A stretch of DNA of 64,000 bases from Hyphomicrobiales bacterium (lineage in GTDB: Bacteria; Pseudomonadota; Alphaproteobacteria; Rhizobiales; Rhizobiaceae): positions 62,001-126,000 of the forward strand of contig UCGV01000016.1 of the NCBI GenBank assembly GCA_900471925.1. The letters run 5' to 3'. This document shows, in pieces, positions 33,104 through 42,186 of this stretch (position 1 is the stretch's first letter; each line of letters begins with the position of its first letter). Both the position numbers and the translations under genes were made by a program. Below the pieces are notes generated by a model. The model was not told the origin of the DNA. It saw nothing but the letters and a program-made list of their open reading frames with translations, and did no database searches.

Positions 33104-33864
33104 GCGCCATTTTCGAAGTTGCCCATCTGAAGAAGGCCTTCGGCGGCCTGGCCGTGACCAACGATGTCTCGCTCTCCATGTCATCGGGCGACCGCATCGC
33201 GCTGATCGGGCCGAACGGCGCCGGCAAGACAACCTTCGTCAATCTGGTCACCGGCAATCTGGCACCTGATTCCGGTGATGTGCGCCTGGCCGGAGAAACG
33301 GTGACGAATGTGGATGCGATCGGCCGTGTCAGGCGAGGGCTCGTACGCTCCTTCCAGGTCACGCGCCTGTTTCAGGACATGACGCCCGCTGAACACGTGG
33401 CGCTTGCCGTCCTGCGCCGGAAGGGGCGCACCGGTCGCCTCGTCGGCAATTTCCTGGCCATGCCTGATGTCATGTCAGAGGTCGACGAACTGCTCGACAA
33501 GCTCGGTCTTGGGCCGCTCATGCATCGCCGGGTCGCCGAAATCGCCTATGGCCAGCAGCGCTTGCTGGAAATCGCGCTCGCACTTGCGCTCAAGCCGAAG
33601 GTCCTGCTGCTCGACGAACCGGCAGCCGGCGTGCCGCAAAGCGATACCGGCCGCATCGAACAGGCGCTGGCCGACCTTCCGGCCGATCTCGCCGTCCTGA
33701 TGATCGAACACGACATGGACCTCGTCTTCCGCTTCGCCAGGCGCGTCATCGTGCTCGCTGCCGGCGCGATCATCTTCGACGGTGCGCCGTCGGAGGTGAC
33801 AAAGGATGCGCGTGTCCGTGAGGCCTATCTGGGGAGCTATGCCAATGCCAGCCATGTCGCTTGA
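33100..33864 (+). CDS. Branched-chain-type ABC transporter ATPase (LivG-like)
   Basis: 254 residues. Walker A GPNGAGKTT (about residue 36), the LivG-type region RRGLVRSFQVTRLFQDMT, a signature degenerate for this family (IAYGQQRLLEIALAL), Walker B VLLLDEPAAGV and switch IEHDMDLVF. It powers uptake together with the LivF-like ATPase, whose gene overlaps its last 20 bases. Confidence 0.9.
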   Translation: MSAIFEVAHLKKAFGGLAVTNDVSLSMSSGDRIALIGPNGAGKTTFVNLVTGNLAPDSGDVRLAGETVTNVDAIGRVRRGLVRSFQVTRLFQDMTPAEHVALAVLRRKGRTGRLVGNFLAMPDVMSEVDELLDKLGLGPLMHRRVAEIAYGQQRLLEIALALALKPKVLLLDEPAAGVPQSDTGRIEQALADLPADLAVLMIEHDMDLVFRFARRVIVLAAGAIIFDGAPSEVTKDARVREAYLGSYANASHVA

Positions 33865-34561
33865 GGTCGAAAATCTCTCTTCCGGCTATGGTCCGACGAA
33901 GGTGCTCGAAGGTGTTTCCTTCTCGGCGCCTTCGGGCTGTCGTCTAGCCGTACTCGGCCGAAACGGCATGGGCAAGACGACGCTGCTCGCAACCCTTGCC
34001 GGTCAAACGAAACGCTATGAAGGGCGTATCCGGCTCGGCAAGACAGATCTCACCGATGCGCCGAGTGCCACCCGCGCCCATCGCGGCCTCGGATATGTGC
34101 CGCAGGCACGCTGCATCTTCCCGACACTGACGGTCGAGGAAAATCTGTTCGTCGGCCTGAAGGGTCGTCCAAAGACGGCACTGGAGGAAGCTTATGCGAT
34201 GTTTCCGCGGCTGAAGGAGCGGCGCAGGAACCTCGGCAATCAGCTCTCGGGTGGTGAGCAGCAGATGCTTTCGACGGCCCGCACCATTCTCGGCCGCCCC
34301 TCCGTGCTGCTGCTCGACGAACCGCTGGAGGGCTTGGCGCCCGTCATCTGCGAGGAACTGATGGCAGCCTTCACCGATCTTGCCAAGGCCGGCGACATGA
34401 CCATCCTGCTGGTCGAACAGCGCATCCAGAGCGCACTCGACTTTGCCGATCGGGTCATCATCCTCGAGCGCGGTCGGCTTGCGTGGAGCGGTACGCCGTC
34501 GGAATTGTCAGCCGATCAGGACGCCGTGGAGCGGCTGCTTGGGGTCGGCGGGCTGCACTGA
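33845..34561 (+). CDS. Branched-chain-type ABC transporter ATPase (LivF-like)
   Basis: 238 residues from ATG 33845, chosen because GGGGAG lies 8 bases upstream; ATG 33839 and 33854 are alternatives. Walker A GRNGMGKTT, LGYVPQARCIFPTLTVEENL (LivF hallmark), signature LSGGEQQMLSTARTIL, Walker B VLLLDEPLEGLAP. It is the last gene of the five-gene uptake operon and is convergent with the GntR gene 7 bases away, which leaves no room for a separate terminator. Confidence 0.9.
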   Translation: MPAMSLEVENLSSGYGPTKVLEGVSFSAPSGCRLAVLGRNGMGKTTLLATLAGQTKRYEGRIRLGKTDLTDAPSATRAHRGLGYVPQARCIFPTLTVEENLFVGLKGRPKTALEEAYAMFPRLKERRRNLGNQLSGGEQQMLSTARTILGRPSVLLLDEPLEGLAPVICEELMAAFTDLAKAGDMTILLVEQRIQSALDFADRVIILERGRLAWSGTPSELSADQDAVERLLGVGGLH

Positions 34562-34568
34562 TCGCGGC

Positions 34569-35258
34569 TCAGCGGAAGGGACGTGCCCATTGCGTGCTCG
34601 CCAGCCGCAGATAGGCTTCCTTTGACGGCTGGATATGGCGGCCGACGATCTCGACGAGTTTCTCGCGGTCGCCCTTTTCCATGTATTCGATCATCAGGCC
34701 GTGCTCCTCGCGCGCGCGGTTGACGAGCTTTTCGTCGGTGATGGCATGAAAACGGATCGCGTGGGCGCGTGAGGCGAGCGCATCGATCTGTTCGGCAAGA
34801 TAGGGATTGCCGCAGGCGCCGAAGAGCACCCGATGGAATTCCAGGTTGGCGCGGAAGACGGTGCGTGGTTCCTGGTCGTCGACGGCCTTGCTGTGGCGAG
34901 CATGGATGACACGCAGCCTGTCCAGCACTTCGGGGGCTGCCGGAAGCGGCATGATCGAGGCGGCGTGGCCTTCGAGCAGCAGCCGGACGTCATAGATCTG
35001 CTCGACCTCCAGCGGCGAGAAATCGCGCACCGCCGCGCCCTTGTTCGGCTGGCGAACAATGATGCCCATCGTCTCCAGCTCGGCAAGGGCGGCGCGTATC
35101 ACGTGGCGCTTTGCATCGAAATGCTTGGCCAGTTCTTCCTCGAGAAGCCGCTCGCGCGGCCTCAGCCGCCCGAGTACGATTTCCTCCTCAAGGCTGCGCA
35201 CGATCCGTTCGATGGGGGCTACAGATGAAGTGTCATCCTGCGTCTCGATCTGATCCAC
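34569..35258 (-). CDS. GntR-family regulator with FCD domain
   Basis: 229 residues from GTG 35258 (AGGAG upstream). The winged helix (about residues 15-80) includes LRPRERLLEEELAKHF and RAALAELETMGIIVRQPNKGAAV; the C-terminal FCD effector domain has EVEQIYDVRLLLEGHAA, FHRVLFGACGN and EEHGLMIEYMEKGD, with His residues expected for metal and ligand binding. Two perfect 14-base palindromes lie 62-116 bases upstream of the start, suggesting autoregulation. It is convergent with the pobA-linked transport operon and may control that or the sugar transporter behind it. Confidence 0.88.
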   Translation of the reverse strand: MDQIETQDDTSSVAPIERIVRSLEEEIVLGRLRPRERLLEEELAKHFDAKRHVIRAALAELETMGIIVRQPNKGAAVRDFSPLEVEQIYDVRLLLEGHAASIMPLPAAPEVLDRLRVIHARHSKAVDDQEPRTVFRANLEFHRVLFGACGNPYLAEQIDALASRAHAIRFHAITDEKLVNRAREEHGLMIEYMEKGDREKLVEIVGRHIQPSKEAYLRLASTQWARPFR

Positions 35259-35319
35259 GCTGTCTCCTGTCGCATATTCGCATTGTCTTTCGCGCCCTAC
35301 ACGCGTGCGGCGAATATCG

Positions 35320-35333
35320 CAACAATATTGTTG
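35320..35333. promoter_or_regulatory. Palindrome CAACAATATTGTTG, probable GntR operator 1
   Basis: A perfect 14-base palindrome, 62 bases before the GntR start. It shares CAACAA-N2-TTGTTG with a second site at 35361; the centres are 41 bases apart, about four helical turns. Confidence 0.55.
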
Positions 35334-35360
35334 ATAATCTTGGCAGAGGGTACAAGAACT

Positions 35361-35374
35361 CAACAAGCTTGTTG
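35361..35374. promoter_or_regulatory. Palindrome CAACAAGCTTGTTG, probable GntR operator 2
   Basis: A perfect 14-base palindrome differing from operator 1 only in the central two bases. It lies between the GntR gene and the stop of the ABC ATPase gene (35405), so it serves the GntR promoter rather than that operon. Confidence 0.55.
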
Positions 35375-35404
35375 CGCCGAAAGTTCAAATCCGGCGCTGG
35401 TAAT

Positions 35405-36496
35405 TCAGATTCGCACGCCGTTTTCGGCCTCGAAGAAGCTTACGCGTTCCGGCGGAAAATGAAAATCGACCGTATCTCCAGCCGCAACGGTCGGATCGCC
35501 GGCTATGCGCATGCCGCGCAGATCACCGCCGAAATCGATCCAGATGACCGTGTCCGCACCCATCGGCTCGACCACTTTCACGACAGCCTTGCCAGCATGC
35601 ATGCGATGTTCGGTGGCGGGTCCGAGAACCATGTGCTCCGGACGGATGCCGAGGACGACCGGCTTGCCGACATAAGCAGCGATACTTGCGTGAGAGCTGA
35701 CGTCGAAGTGGACTCCAGCGGTGCCGATGAAATTCACCGTCTCGCCATTCTTCTGCAGCGTTCCCTTCAGGAAATTCATCGTCGGCGAGCCGATGAAGCC
35801 CGCGATGAAGGTGTTGGCGGGGCGGTGATAGATTTCGTGCGGGGTTGCGAACTGCTCGATCACGCCCTTGCGCATGACGGCGATGCGGTCTGCCAGGGTC
35901 AGCGCCTCGATCTGGTCGTGGGTGACGTAGATCATCGTGTTGCCGAGCTCCTGATGGAGCCGCTTGATCTCGACGCGCAACTCGTTGCGGAGCTTCGCGT
36001 CGAGGTTCGACAGGGGCTCATCGAACAGGAAGACATCGACATTGCGCACCAGCGCGCGGCCGATGGCGACACGCTGGCGCTGGCCGCCTGAGAGTTCAGA
36101 CGGCTTGCGATCGAGCAGGGCTTCGAGCTGCAGCATGGCCGCGGCCTTGCCGACGCGCCGTTCCGTCTCTTCGCGCGGCAGGCCGGCAACCTTCAAGCCG
36201 AAAGAGAGGTTCTGGCGCACGCTCATCTGCGGATAAAGCGCGTAGGACTGGAACACCATGCCGATGCCGCGGTCCTTCGGTTCGGCCCAGGTCACGTTCT
36301 TGTCCGAAATCCAGATTTCGCCGTCGATGATGTCGATCAGGCCGGCAATGGCATTGAGAAGAGTGGATTTGCCGCATCCGGAGGGGCCGAGCAGCACGAC
36401 GAATTCGCCGCGTCCGACACTGAGATCGAGCTTTTCGATCACTTTGACGGCGCCGAATTCGATCGCCAGATCCTTGATCGCAACTGAGGTCTGCAT
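35405..36496 (-). CDS. Carbohydrate ABC transporter ATPase (UgpC/MalK type)
   Basis: 363 residues. The nucleotide-binding domain has Walker A GPSGCGKSTLL (about residue 38), signature LSGGQRQRVAIGRALV, Walker B VFLFDEPLSNLDAKLR and switch THDQIEALTLADR. The C-terminal third is the MalK-like OB/TOBE regulatory domain (VLGIRPEHMVLG). It energises the two permeases just upstream and is the last gene of the leftward sugar-uptake operon 40645-35405. The GntR gene follows in the same direction after its own promoter. Confidence 0.91.
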   Translation of the reverse strand: MQTSVAIKDLAIEFGAVKVIEKLDLSVGRGEFVVLLGPSGCGKSTLLNAIAGLIDIIDGEIWISDKNVTWAEPKDRGIGMVFQSYALYPQMSVRQNLSFGLKVAGLPREETERRVGKAAAMLQLEALLDRKPSELSGGQRQRVAIGRALVRNVDVFLFDEPLSNLDAKLRNELRVEIKRLHQELGNTMIYVTHDQIEALTLADRIAVMRKGVIEQFATPHEIYHRPANTFIAGFIGSPTMNFLKGTLQKNGETVNFIGTAGVHFDVSSHASIAAYVGKPVVLGIRPEHMVLGPATEHRMHAGKAVVKVVEPMGADTVIWIDFGGDLRGMRIAGDPTVAAGDTVDFHFPPERVSFFEAENGVRI

Positions 36497-36500
36497 GTCT

Positions 36501-37430
36501 TTATCCCTTGATGGCGCCGGCTGCGATGCCGCGCACGAACCAGCGGCCGGAGAGGAAGTAGCACAGCAACGGCACGGCGGCGGTCAGAATGGTCGCGGCC
36601 ATGTTGAGGTTGTACAGGCGCTCGCCGGTTACCGAATTGACGATATTGTTGAGCTGCACGGTCATCGGCTGGTTCTCGCGGCCGGCAAAGATCAGGCCGA
36701 GAATGAAGTCGTTCCAGATACCGGTGACCTGCAGGATGACGGCGACGATGATGATCGGGGTCGACATGGGGATCATCACCCACAGGAAGATGCGCCAGAA
36801 GCCTGCGCCATCGATACGCGCCGCCTTGAAGAGTTCCACCGGCAGGCCGGAATAGTAGTTGCGGAAGAGCAGCGTCATCAGCGGCATGCCGAAGATCGTG
36901 TGTACGACGACGATGCCGGCGATCGAGTTGTAGATGCCGATCTTCGAGGAAACCAGCACCAGCGGGTACATGAAGACCTGATAGGGAATAAAGGCGCCGA
37001 GCAGCAGACAGGCGAAGAGAATATCCGCGCCCTTCACGCGCCAGAAGGACATGGCATAGCCATTGAGCGCGCCGGCAGCGATCGAGAAAAAGACGCTCGG
37101 CACGAGGATCTTGATGGAGTTCCAGAAGCCGACGCTGATACCACTGCAGGCAAGGCCGGTGCAGGCACTCGACCATGCAGCCTTCCACGCCTCAAAGGTC
37201 AGTGTATGCGGAAAGGCGAAGATCTGGCCGTCGCGGATTTCGTCCATCGGCTTCAGCGAAGTCACAACCATCACATAGGCCGGCAGCAGGAAGAAAGCGG
37301 CCGAGACGAGCAGGAAGACATAGAGGCCAACGCGGCCGGCCGTCAACGTCCGACGCTTGCGGCCGCGCGCAGTGACTACGCTTCCTTTGGTAGAGGTTAC
37401 GGGCGTGGTTGCCGTGGCGGAGAGGCTCAT
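36501..37430 (-). CDS. Carbohydrate ABC transporter permease (MalG type)
   Basis: 309 residues from ATG 37430, which overlaps the stop of the upstream permease (ATGA). Six membrane helices; the EAA-like cytoplasmic loop is VELFKAARIDGAGFWRIFLWVMIPM. The N-terminal ~30 residues are Ser/Thr/Arg-rich. A longer frame to 37823 exists but would overlap the other permease entirely. It forms the channel with the MalF-type partner. Confidence 0.9.
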   Translation of the reverse strand: MSLSATATTPVTSTKGSVVTARGRKRRTLTAGRVGLYVFLLVSAAFFLLPAYVMVVTSLKPMDEIRDGQIFAFPHTLTFEAWKAAWSSACTGLACSGISVGFWNSIKILVPSVFFSIAAGALNGYAMSFWRVKGADILFACLLLGAFIPYQVFMYPLVLVSSKIGIYNSIAGIVVVHTIFGMPLMTLLFRNYYSGLPVELFKAARIDGAGFWRIFLWVMIPMSTPIIIVAVILQVTGIWNDFILGLIFAGRENQPMTVQLNNIVNSVTGERLYNLNMAATILTAAVPLLCYFLSGRWFVRGIAAGAIKG

Positions 37431-38326
37431 GCCGGGCTCCTTCCGGATTTGCGGAAATACTGGAAATACAGCCAGGGAACGAGCACGGCGAGCACGGTGA
37501 TCAGCATCACGGTGGAGGCTGCAAGTGCCAGGCCGATGTTCTGGCGTTCGAAGAGGTAGTCCATGACGAACTTGCCGGGCAGTTCGGAGGACATGCCGGG
37601 CCCGCCGCCTGTCAGTGCCACAACGAGATCGTAAGACTTGACGACGCCGATACCGAGGAGGACGACCGAGGTGACGATCATCGGGCGGATCAACGGCAGG
37701 ACGATCGACAGATAGACGCGCCAGGCTGGAATGCCGTCCACGCGGGTCGCCTTCCAGAGCTCGGCATCGATGCCGCGTAGACCGGCCAGCATCAGCACCA
37801 TCACCAGACCGGCCGCCTGCCACACACCGGCGATGACGAGTGCATAGAGGGCGAGATCGCGATTGACGATCCAGTCGAAGGTGAAGCTTTCCCAGCCGAG
37901 ATCACGCACACCCTTCTGGATGCCGAGCGTCGGGTTCATCAGCCATTGCCAGATAAGGCCAGTGACGATGAAGGACATGGCGTGCGGATAGAGGAAGATG
38001 GTGCGGAAACCATTTTCGAAACGGATGCGCTGGTCGAGCGAGACAGCCAGCAGGAAGCCGAGCACCAGACAGATGACGACAAAGAGAATGCCGAAAATGA
38101 CGATGTTTTCGAGCGACAGCAGCCAGCGCGAAGTGCTGAACAAACGCTCGTACTGGTCAAAGCCGACGTAGTTCGAGACCGGCAGAGCCCTCGACGAGGT
38201 AAAGGAAATCTGGACCGACCATATCATCGATCCGGCATAGGCGACCAGCAGTACCGCCCATGCAGGCAGCAAGCTCAGCGTTGCCATGATGTTTTGCCAG
38301 AACCTGGGCTTCATCACCGTCCTCAA
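37427..38326 (-). CDS. Carbohydrate ABC transporter permease (MalF type)
   Basis: 299 residues, six membrane helices, first one at about residues 15-37. The EAA loop is AELWKATRVDGIPAWRVYLSIVLPL. The short periplasmic region places it with CUT1 permeases for mono- or oligosaccharides and polyols. It lies 59 bases after the binding-protein gene. That gap holds a weak inverted repeat (CGCTCCA..TGGAGCG) of the kind that reduces permease expression relative to the binding protein. Confidence 0.9.
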   Translation of the reverse strand: MRTVMKPRFWQNIMATLSLLPAWAVLLVAYAGSMIWSVQISFTSSRALPVSNYVGFDQYERLFSTSRWLLSLENIVIFGILFVVICLVLGFLLAVSLDQRIRFENGFRTIFLYPHAMSFIVTGLIWQWLMNPTLGIQKGVRDLGWESFTFDWIVNRDLALYALVIAGVWQAAGLVMVLMLAGLRGIDAELWKATRVDGIPAWRVYLSIVLPLIRPMIVTSVVLLGIGVVKSYDLVVALTGGGPGMSSELPGKFVMDYLFERQNIGLALAASTVMLITVLAVLVPWLYFQYFRKSGRSPA

Positions 38327-38385
38327 AAACAGGGAAAGATGCCGGCGGGCGTCGGAAACGCTCCACCGGCTCGTTCATGGAGCGA

Positions 38386-39630
38386 TCAGCCAGCCGACTG
38401 GATGGCGTCGGCAAAGCGCGCGACAAAATCATCGGCCGAAAAGTTCGGGTCGGTGAAATATTCACTGACCAGATCCTGGATGCTGCCGACGACGTCAGGC
38501 GGCATGACGAGACCGTAATCGGGCAGCTGGTTTGCCGGATCCTTGATGTAGGATGCTGCATCCTGCGCGCATTGATCGAAGGAGGACATGTCGACGTCGG
38601 TACGCGTCGGGATGCCGCCTTTCTTGAGGTTGAAGGCGATCAAGGCTTCCGGCGTCAGCAGCGTCTTGGCAAGCAGATCCTGCGCTTCGGTCTGCTTGGC
38701 GTCCGTGCTCTTCGGGAAGATGAAGACGTCGCCGCCGATAATGTAATTATGCGTGCCGGGGCCGACGATACAGCCGTAGTCGGTGCCCTGCTTCTTTTGC
38801 GCGACGGTGAATTCACCCTTCGCCCAGTCGCCCATGAACTGTACGCCGGCAGTATTCTTGATCAGCATCGAGGTTGCGTCATTCCACAGGCGGCTGGTGA
38901 AGCCGGCATCGGTATAGGCGCGGAACTTGCCGAAGCGCTCGACGATCTTCTTGAATTCGGGAGAGTTGACGGCGTCGGCGTCATGATCGCGGTAGACCTT
39001 CAGATAGAGGTCATGGCCGCCTTCGGTCAGCAGCAGCGAGTTGAAGATCAATGCCATGTGGCGGGCCTGACCGTTGAGGGCGAGCGGCACGATACCGGCT
39101 GCCTTCAGCTTGTCGAGGTCGGCGAAAAGCTCATCGAAATTGGCGGGCGGATTGGTGATGCCGGCCTTTTCGAAGGCGGGCTTCGAGTACCACATCCAGT
39201 TCTGGCCGTGGATATCGATCGGCGCGGCATAGATGTGGCCGTTGCGGGTAATCGAATCCAGGACCGGCTTCGGAAGCGTTTCCTTCCACTTGTTGGCGGC
39301 AGCGATGTCATCGAGATTGCGCAGCAGGCCCTGATCGACGAGGTCGTCGAACTGCTTGCCGATGTTGAACTGCACGGCGGCCGGCGGGTTGCCACCGATC
39401 ATGCGGTTGACGGCAGCCGCGCGGGCGTTGTCGCCGCCGGCGATTGCCGCATCGACCCAGACACCACCGGCCTTCGTATAGGATTCGGCGAAGGTCTTTA
39501 CGGCAGCGGATTCACCGCCCGATGTCCACCAGTGGATGACTTCTGCATGCGGGCCGTCCTGGGCGATTGCGGCACCCGTTCCGGCAAAAATCACGACGCT
39601 TGCGAGCGCCGACTTCATAAAATGTTTCAC
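38386..39630 (-). CDS. Carbohydrate ABC transporter substrate-binding protein (CUT1)
   Basis: 414 residues from GTG 39630 with GGGAGGA 6 bases upstream; ATG 39618 is possible. A signal peptide ends about residue 23 (AGTGAAIA). The mature protein starts with the sugar-SBP pattern AEVIHWWTSGGESAAV and contains YAAPIDIHGQNWMWYSK and GVQFMGDWAKGEF, similar to rhizobial glucose/glucoside binding proteins. Two Cys may form a disulfide (YGCIVG, FDQCAQD). It delivers an unidentified sugar to the permeases downstream. Confidence 0.9.
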   Translation of the reverse strand: MKHFMKSALASVVIFAGTGAAIAQDGPHAEVIHWWTSGGESAAVKTFAESYTKAGGVWVDAAIAGGDNARAAAVNRMIGGNPPAAVQFNIGKQFDDLVDQGLLRNLDDIAAANKWKETLPKPVLDSITRNGHIYAAPIDIHGQNWMWYSKPAFEKAGITNPPANFDELFADLDKLKAAGIVPLALNGQARHMALIFNSLLLTEGGHDLYLKVYRDHDADAVNSPEFKKIVERFGKFRAYTDAGFTSRLWNDATSMLIKNTAGVQFMGDWAKGEFTVAQKKQGTDYGCIVGPGTHNYIIGGDVFIFPKSTDAKQTEAQDLLAKTLLTPEALIAFNLKKGGIPTRTDVDMSSFDQCAQDAASYIKDPANQLPDYGLVMPPDVVGSIQDLVSEYFTDPNFSADDFVARFADAIQSAG

Positions 39631-39721
39631 GTCTCTTCCTCCCATTTTGCGGAATGCCGCTCTGCCCGTTCCTCGTCGGGCATTTGGCCCGGACATGACA
39701 TGCCGGGCCAAATTCGTGGTC

Positions 39722-40645
39722 TTACGCGGCGGCGACAGGCCGCTTCAGCGTGCGCAGATAGTTGGCGCTGACGATGGCGCTCTCGTAGGGTGGCATCGTC
39801 GGGCGATCGACTTCGGCGATCAGCCAGCCGTCGAAATCTGCGCCGAGCTCGGCGATCATCGCCTTGATGTCGAGATTGCCGTTCCCGGGCTCGGCCCAGA
39901 GGCCGGCGAGTGCAGCTTCCGGATAGCTCTTGCCGGCCTTGATCGATGCTTCGCGCACATCGAGCCGGATGTCCTTGAGGTGCATGATCGAGATGCGGTG
40001 GCGGTAGCTGCGGAAAAGGCCGATAACATCGGCGCCTGCCCAGGACAGATGGCCGCTGTCAGGGCCGAAGTTCAGCGTGCCTGCACCGATCGCGTCGAGC
40101 GTCTGGCGGGTTTCGTCTTCGGTTTCGATCCAGGTGCCGACATGCGGGTGCAGGGCCGGCATGACGCCTTCGGCCTTGATGATTTCGGCAGCCTTGCCGA
40201 GTTCATCGATGACCTGGTTCAGGCGAGTCTGGTCGAAGCCGACACCGATGGCGGGCGTGTCGACGCGCGGCCGCACGACCGGCGGCATGTGAACGGCGAT
40301 GAACGTGTCCTTCAGGCCGAGCGAAGCCTGACGGGCACCGAAGGCCTTGGCTTCTTCCAGCGTGGAGGCGAGCGGAACGCCGGCTTCCGGGCTCGGTGTG
40401 CCGAAATAGGAGGGAGCGGGCAGCATGCCGGCATCGGCATAGGCCCTTTTGTAATCTTCAAGCGAAACGCCCGGCGCGGTGACGACGGCAGCGGGAAAGC
40501 CGGCTTTCTTGATCTGCGCGAGCAGATCTGGAAGCGGCGGCTGAAGGCTGCGATCGAGATGGCCGTCGTCGGATGCGACCCACTGAATGGGGTTGATGGC
40601 AATACGATATCCATCGGGTACGACGCGCGGCGAAAGGGCAGTCAT
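39722..40645 (-). CDS. Sugar phosphate isomerase/epimerase family protein (IolE-like)
   Basis: 307 residues of the TIM-barrel family: IAINPIQWVASDDG at the N-terminus, LHPHVGTWIETEDE, LNFGPDSGHLSWAGAD (metal Asp/His), IMHLKDIRLD, and AEPGNGNLDIKAMIAEL followed by WLIAEVDRPTMPP at the end. The PDSGHL and EVD motifs resemble IolE-type 2-keto-inositol dehydratases and related epimerases. It is the first gene of the transporter operon, with GGAGGAG before its ATG, so it probably processes the imported sugar after oxidation. Confidence 0.85.
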   Translation of the reverse strand: MTALSPRVVPDGYRIAINPIQWVASDDGHLDRSLQPPLPDLLAQIKKAGFPAAVVTAPGVSLEDYKRAYADAGMLPAPSYFGTPSPEAGVPLASTLEEAKAFGARQASLGLKDTFIAVHMPPVVRPRVDTPAIGVGFDQTRLNQVIDELGKAAEIIKAEGVMPALHPHVGTWIETEDETRQTLDAIGAGTLNFGPDSGHLSWAGADVIGLFRSYRHRISIMHLKDIRLDVREASIKAGKSYPEAALAGLWAEPGNGNLDIKAMIAELGADFDGWLIAEVDRPTMPPYESAIVSANYLRTLKRPVAAA

Positions 40646-40768
40646 TATGCAACTCCTCCAAAGACATTAGCTGTACGGACTGGCAGGCATGCTTTCTGCC
40701 GGGCGCTTCGGCCTGTGCTGCCAGCGCCGGTCACCCTACAAGGTAAAGGTCGGGTTTATAACCATGCC

Positions 40769-40796
40769 TAAATGCATTTTTTCTGGTATGCATTTA
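40769..40796. promoter_or_regulatory. Operator-like inverted repeat with TCTGGTATGCA motif
   Basis: TAAATGCAT (40769-40777), 10 bases, ATGCATTTA (40788-40796) form a perfect inverted repeat. Overlapping it, TCTGGTATGCA (40782-40792) is identical to 43378-43388 before the second leftward operon. The distance to the ATG at 40645 is about 125 bases. Confidence 0.5.
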
Positions 40797-40919
40797 TGGC
40801 AACAGGATTGTCAACATTTATGATGCGCAACAAGCCACAAAAATCCGGGGCCGTCAACCCATGTCCGAACGATGCGACGATCACATTGCCGCGCCAGGGC
40901 TAGGAGGCTCAAAAAGAAA

Positions 40920-40950
40920 GCCGGAGCGGATCGAAATGATCCGCTCCGGC
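40920..40950 (-). terminator. Rho-independent terminator of the enolase/MocA operon
   Basis: A perfect 13-bp stem, GCCGGAGCGGATC (40920-40932) with GATCCGCTCCGGC (40938-40950), loop of 5. On the minus strand it is followed directly by TTTCTTTTTG, a canonical U-tract. It lies 30 bases after the MocA stop. Confidence 0.88.
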
Positions 40951-40979
40951 TCGGGCCGTCAGTCTTGGGAGGGTGGATT

Positions 40980-42119
40980 TCAGACGGTGAAGACTTCTTC
41001 GTCCGTGCCTTTTGGTACGGCGGCCGGGCGCTCGCAGGGTGTCGCTATATCAACGTGGCGCCCTTCGTTGGAAGAGCGTTCGAAGCCTTCGAGGACTTCG
41101 AGGACGTGCATGCACATATCGCCATTTGCGCGATGCGGGCGATTGTTGCGGATCGCCATTGCCATGTCGACGACGCCGATCATCCGGTAGTCGCCTTCCG
41201 AGCGCCCGTCATCCATGACACGGTTCGGCTGGCCGAAAGCGTAGGCTGACGTATCAATATCGGTCCAGTCGCCATTGGCCTTGGTGATTTGGGGCGTGCC
41301 GCCGAAGAAATTCGGGTCGGTCATCGTCAGGCTGCCTTCCGTGCCGTAGATCTCGGTATGCGAGCGGCGGTGACGGTGAACCTCCCAGGAAAGTGAGATC
41401 GCGACATTTGCGCCATTGGCGAACTGGATGGCGCCGTTGTGGAATGTCGGTACTTCCACATCGATAACCGAGCCTTTGAGCGGCCCCTCGATGACATCGC
41501 GGCGCGGAATGCCGTTGGTGGAGACAGCTGTGACTCGCTGGACCGGACCCATGATGTTGATCAGCTGGGTGATGTAATAGGCGCCCATATCGAGCATGGG
41601 GCCGCCGCCCTGCTTGAAGATGAAGAATGTCGGGTTGGCGTAGCGATGTGCCGAACTGCGGGTCATGAAGGTGACCGCGCCGCCGACGGGGCGGCCGATC
41701 GCGCCAGCGTCGACCAGGCCGCGGGCCGCCTGATGCGCGCCGCCGAGGAACGTATCCGGAGCGCCGCCGATGCGAAGGCCCTTTTCCCTGGCAAGCTTCA
41801 GGATCGGGCCGGCTTCGGCGAAAGTGGCCGTGATCGGCTTTTCGACATAAACATGCTTGCCGGCCTCGAGAATCCTGCGGCTGACCTCGGCATGCACCAT
41901 CGGCAGCGTCAGGTTCATGATGATCTCGATTTCAGGATCGGCCAACAGGTCTTCGACGGTAACGGCCTGCGTGCCGAAGGTCTCAGCCTTGGCCTTGGCC
42001 ACGTCGAGGCGAATGTCGGCGATGGCCTTAACCTTGATCAGGTTCGAGCGGGCCGCGCCGCGAAGATACCAGTCACTTATGTTGCCCGTGCCGATAATGC
42101 CGATATTTACAGGTTCCAC
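40980..42119 (-). CDS. Gfo/Idh/MocA family oxidoreductase
   Basis: 379 residues from GTG 42119 with GGGAG 6 bases upstream. The N-terminal Rossmann motif is NIGIIGTGNISDWYLRGA; the family's conserved VEKPIT follows at about residue 97, and the C-terminal alpha/beta domain carries GGGPMLDMGAYYITQL. Members are NAD(P)-dependent sugar or inositol dehydrogenases. It is downstream of the enolase-superfamily gene in the same operon and next to the sugar transporter operon, so oxidation of the imported sugar is the likely task. The substrate is not determined. Confidence 0.88.
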   Translation of the reverse strand: MEPVNIGIIGTGNISDWYLRGAARSNLIKVKAIADIRLDVAKAKAETFGTQAVTVEDLLADPEIEIIMNLTLPMVHAEVSRRILEAGKHVYVEKPITATFAEAGPILKLAREKGLRIGGAPDTFLGGAHQAARGLVDAGAIGRPVGGAVTFMTRSSAHRYANPTFFIFKQGGGPMLDMGAYYITQLINIMGPVQRVTAVSTNGIPRRDVIEGPLKGSVIDVEVPTFHNGAIQFANGANVAISLSWEVHRHRRSHTEIYGTEGSLTMTDPNFFGGTPQITKANGDWTDIDTSAYAFGQPNRVMDDGRSEGDYRMIGVVDMAMAIRNNRPHRANGDMCMHVLEVLEGFERSSNEGRHVDIATPCERPAAVPKGTDEEVFTV

Positions 42120-42186
42120 GTCTCACTCCCATGGTCATCGCGGCGGAAAACGCCCGCCGCCTTTCAATTGAAAAACGAAAGAGAAA

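Larger units (their letters stand above)
40646..40979. other. 334-base intergenic region with promoter, operator and terminator
   Basis: It contains the promoter of the transporter operon with an inverted repeat and the TCTGGTATGCA motif near 40782, and the terminator of the MocA/enolase operon at 40920-40950. No protein-coding sequence is recognised between them. Confidence 0.6.
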
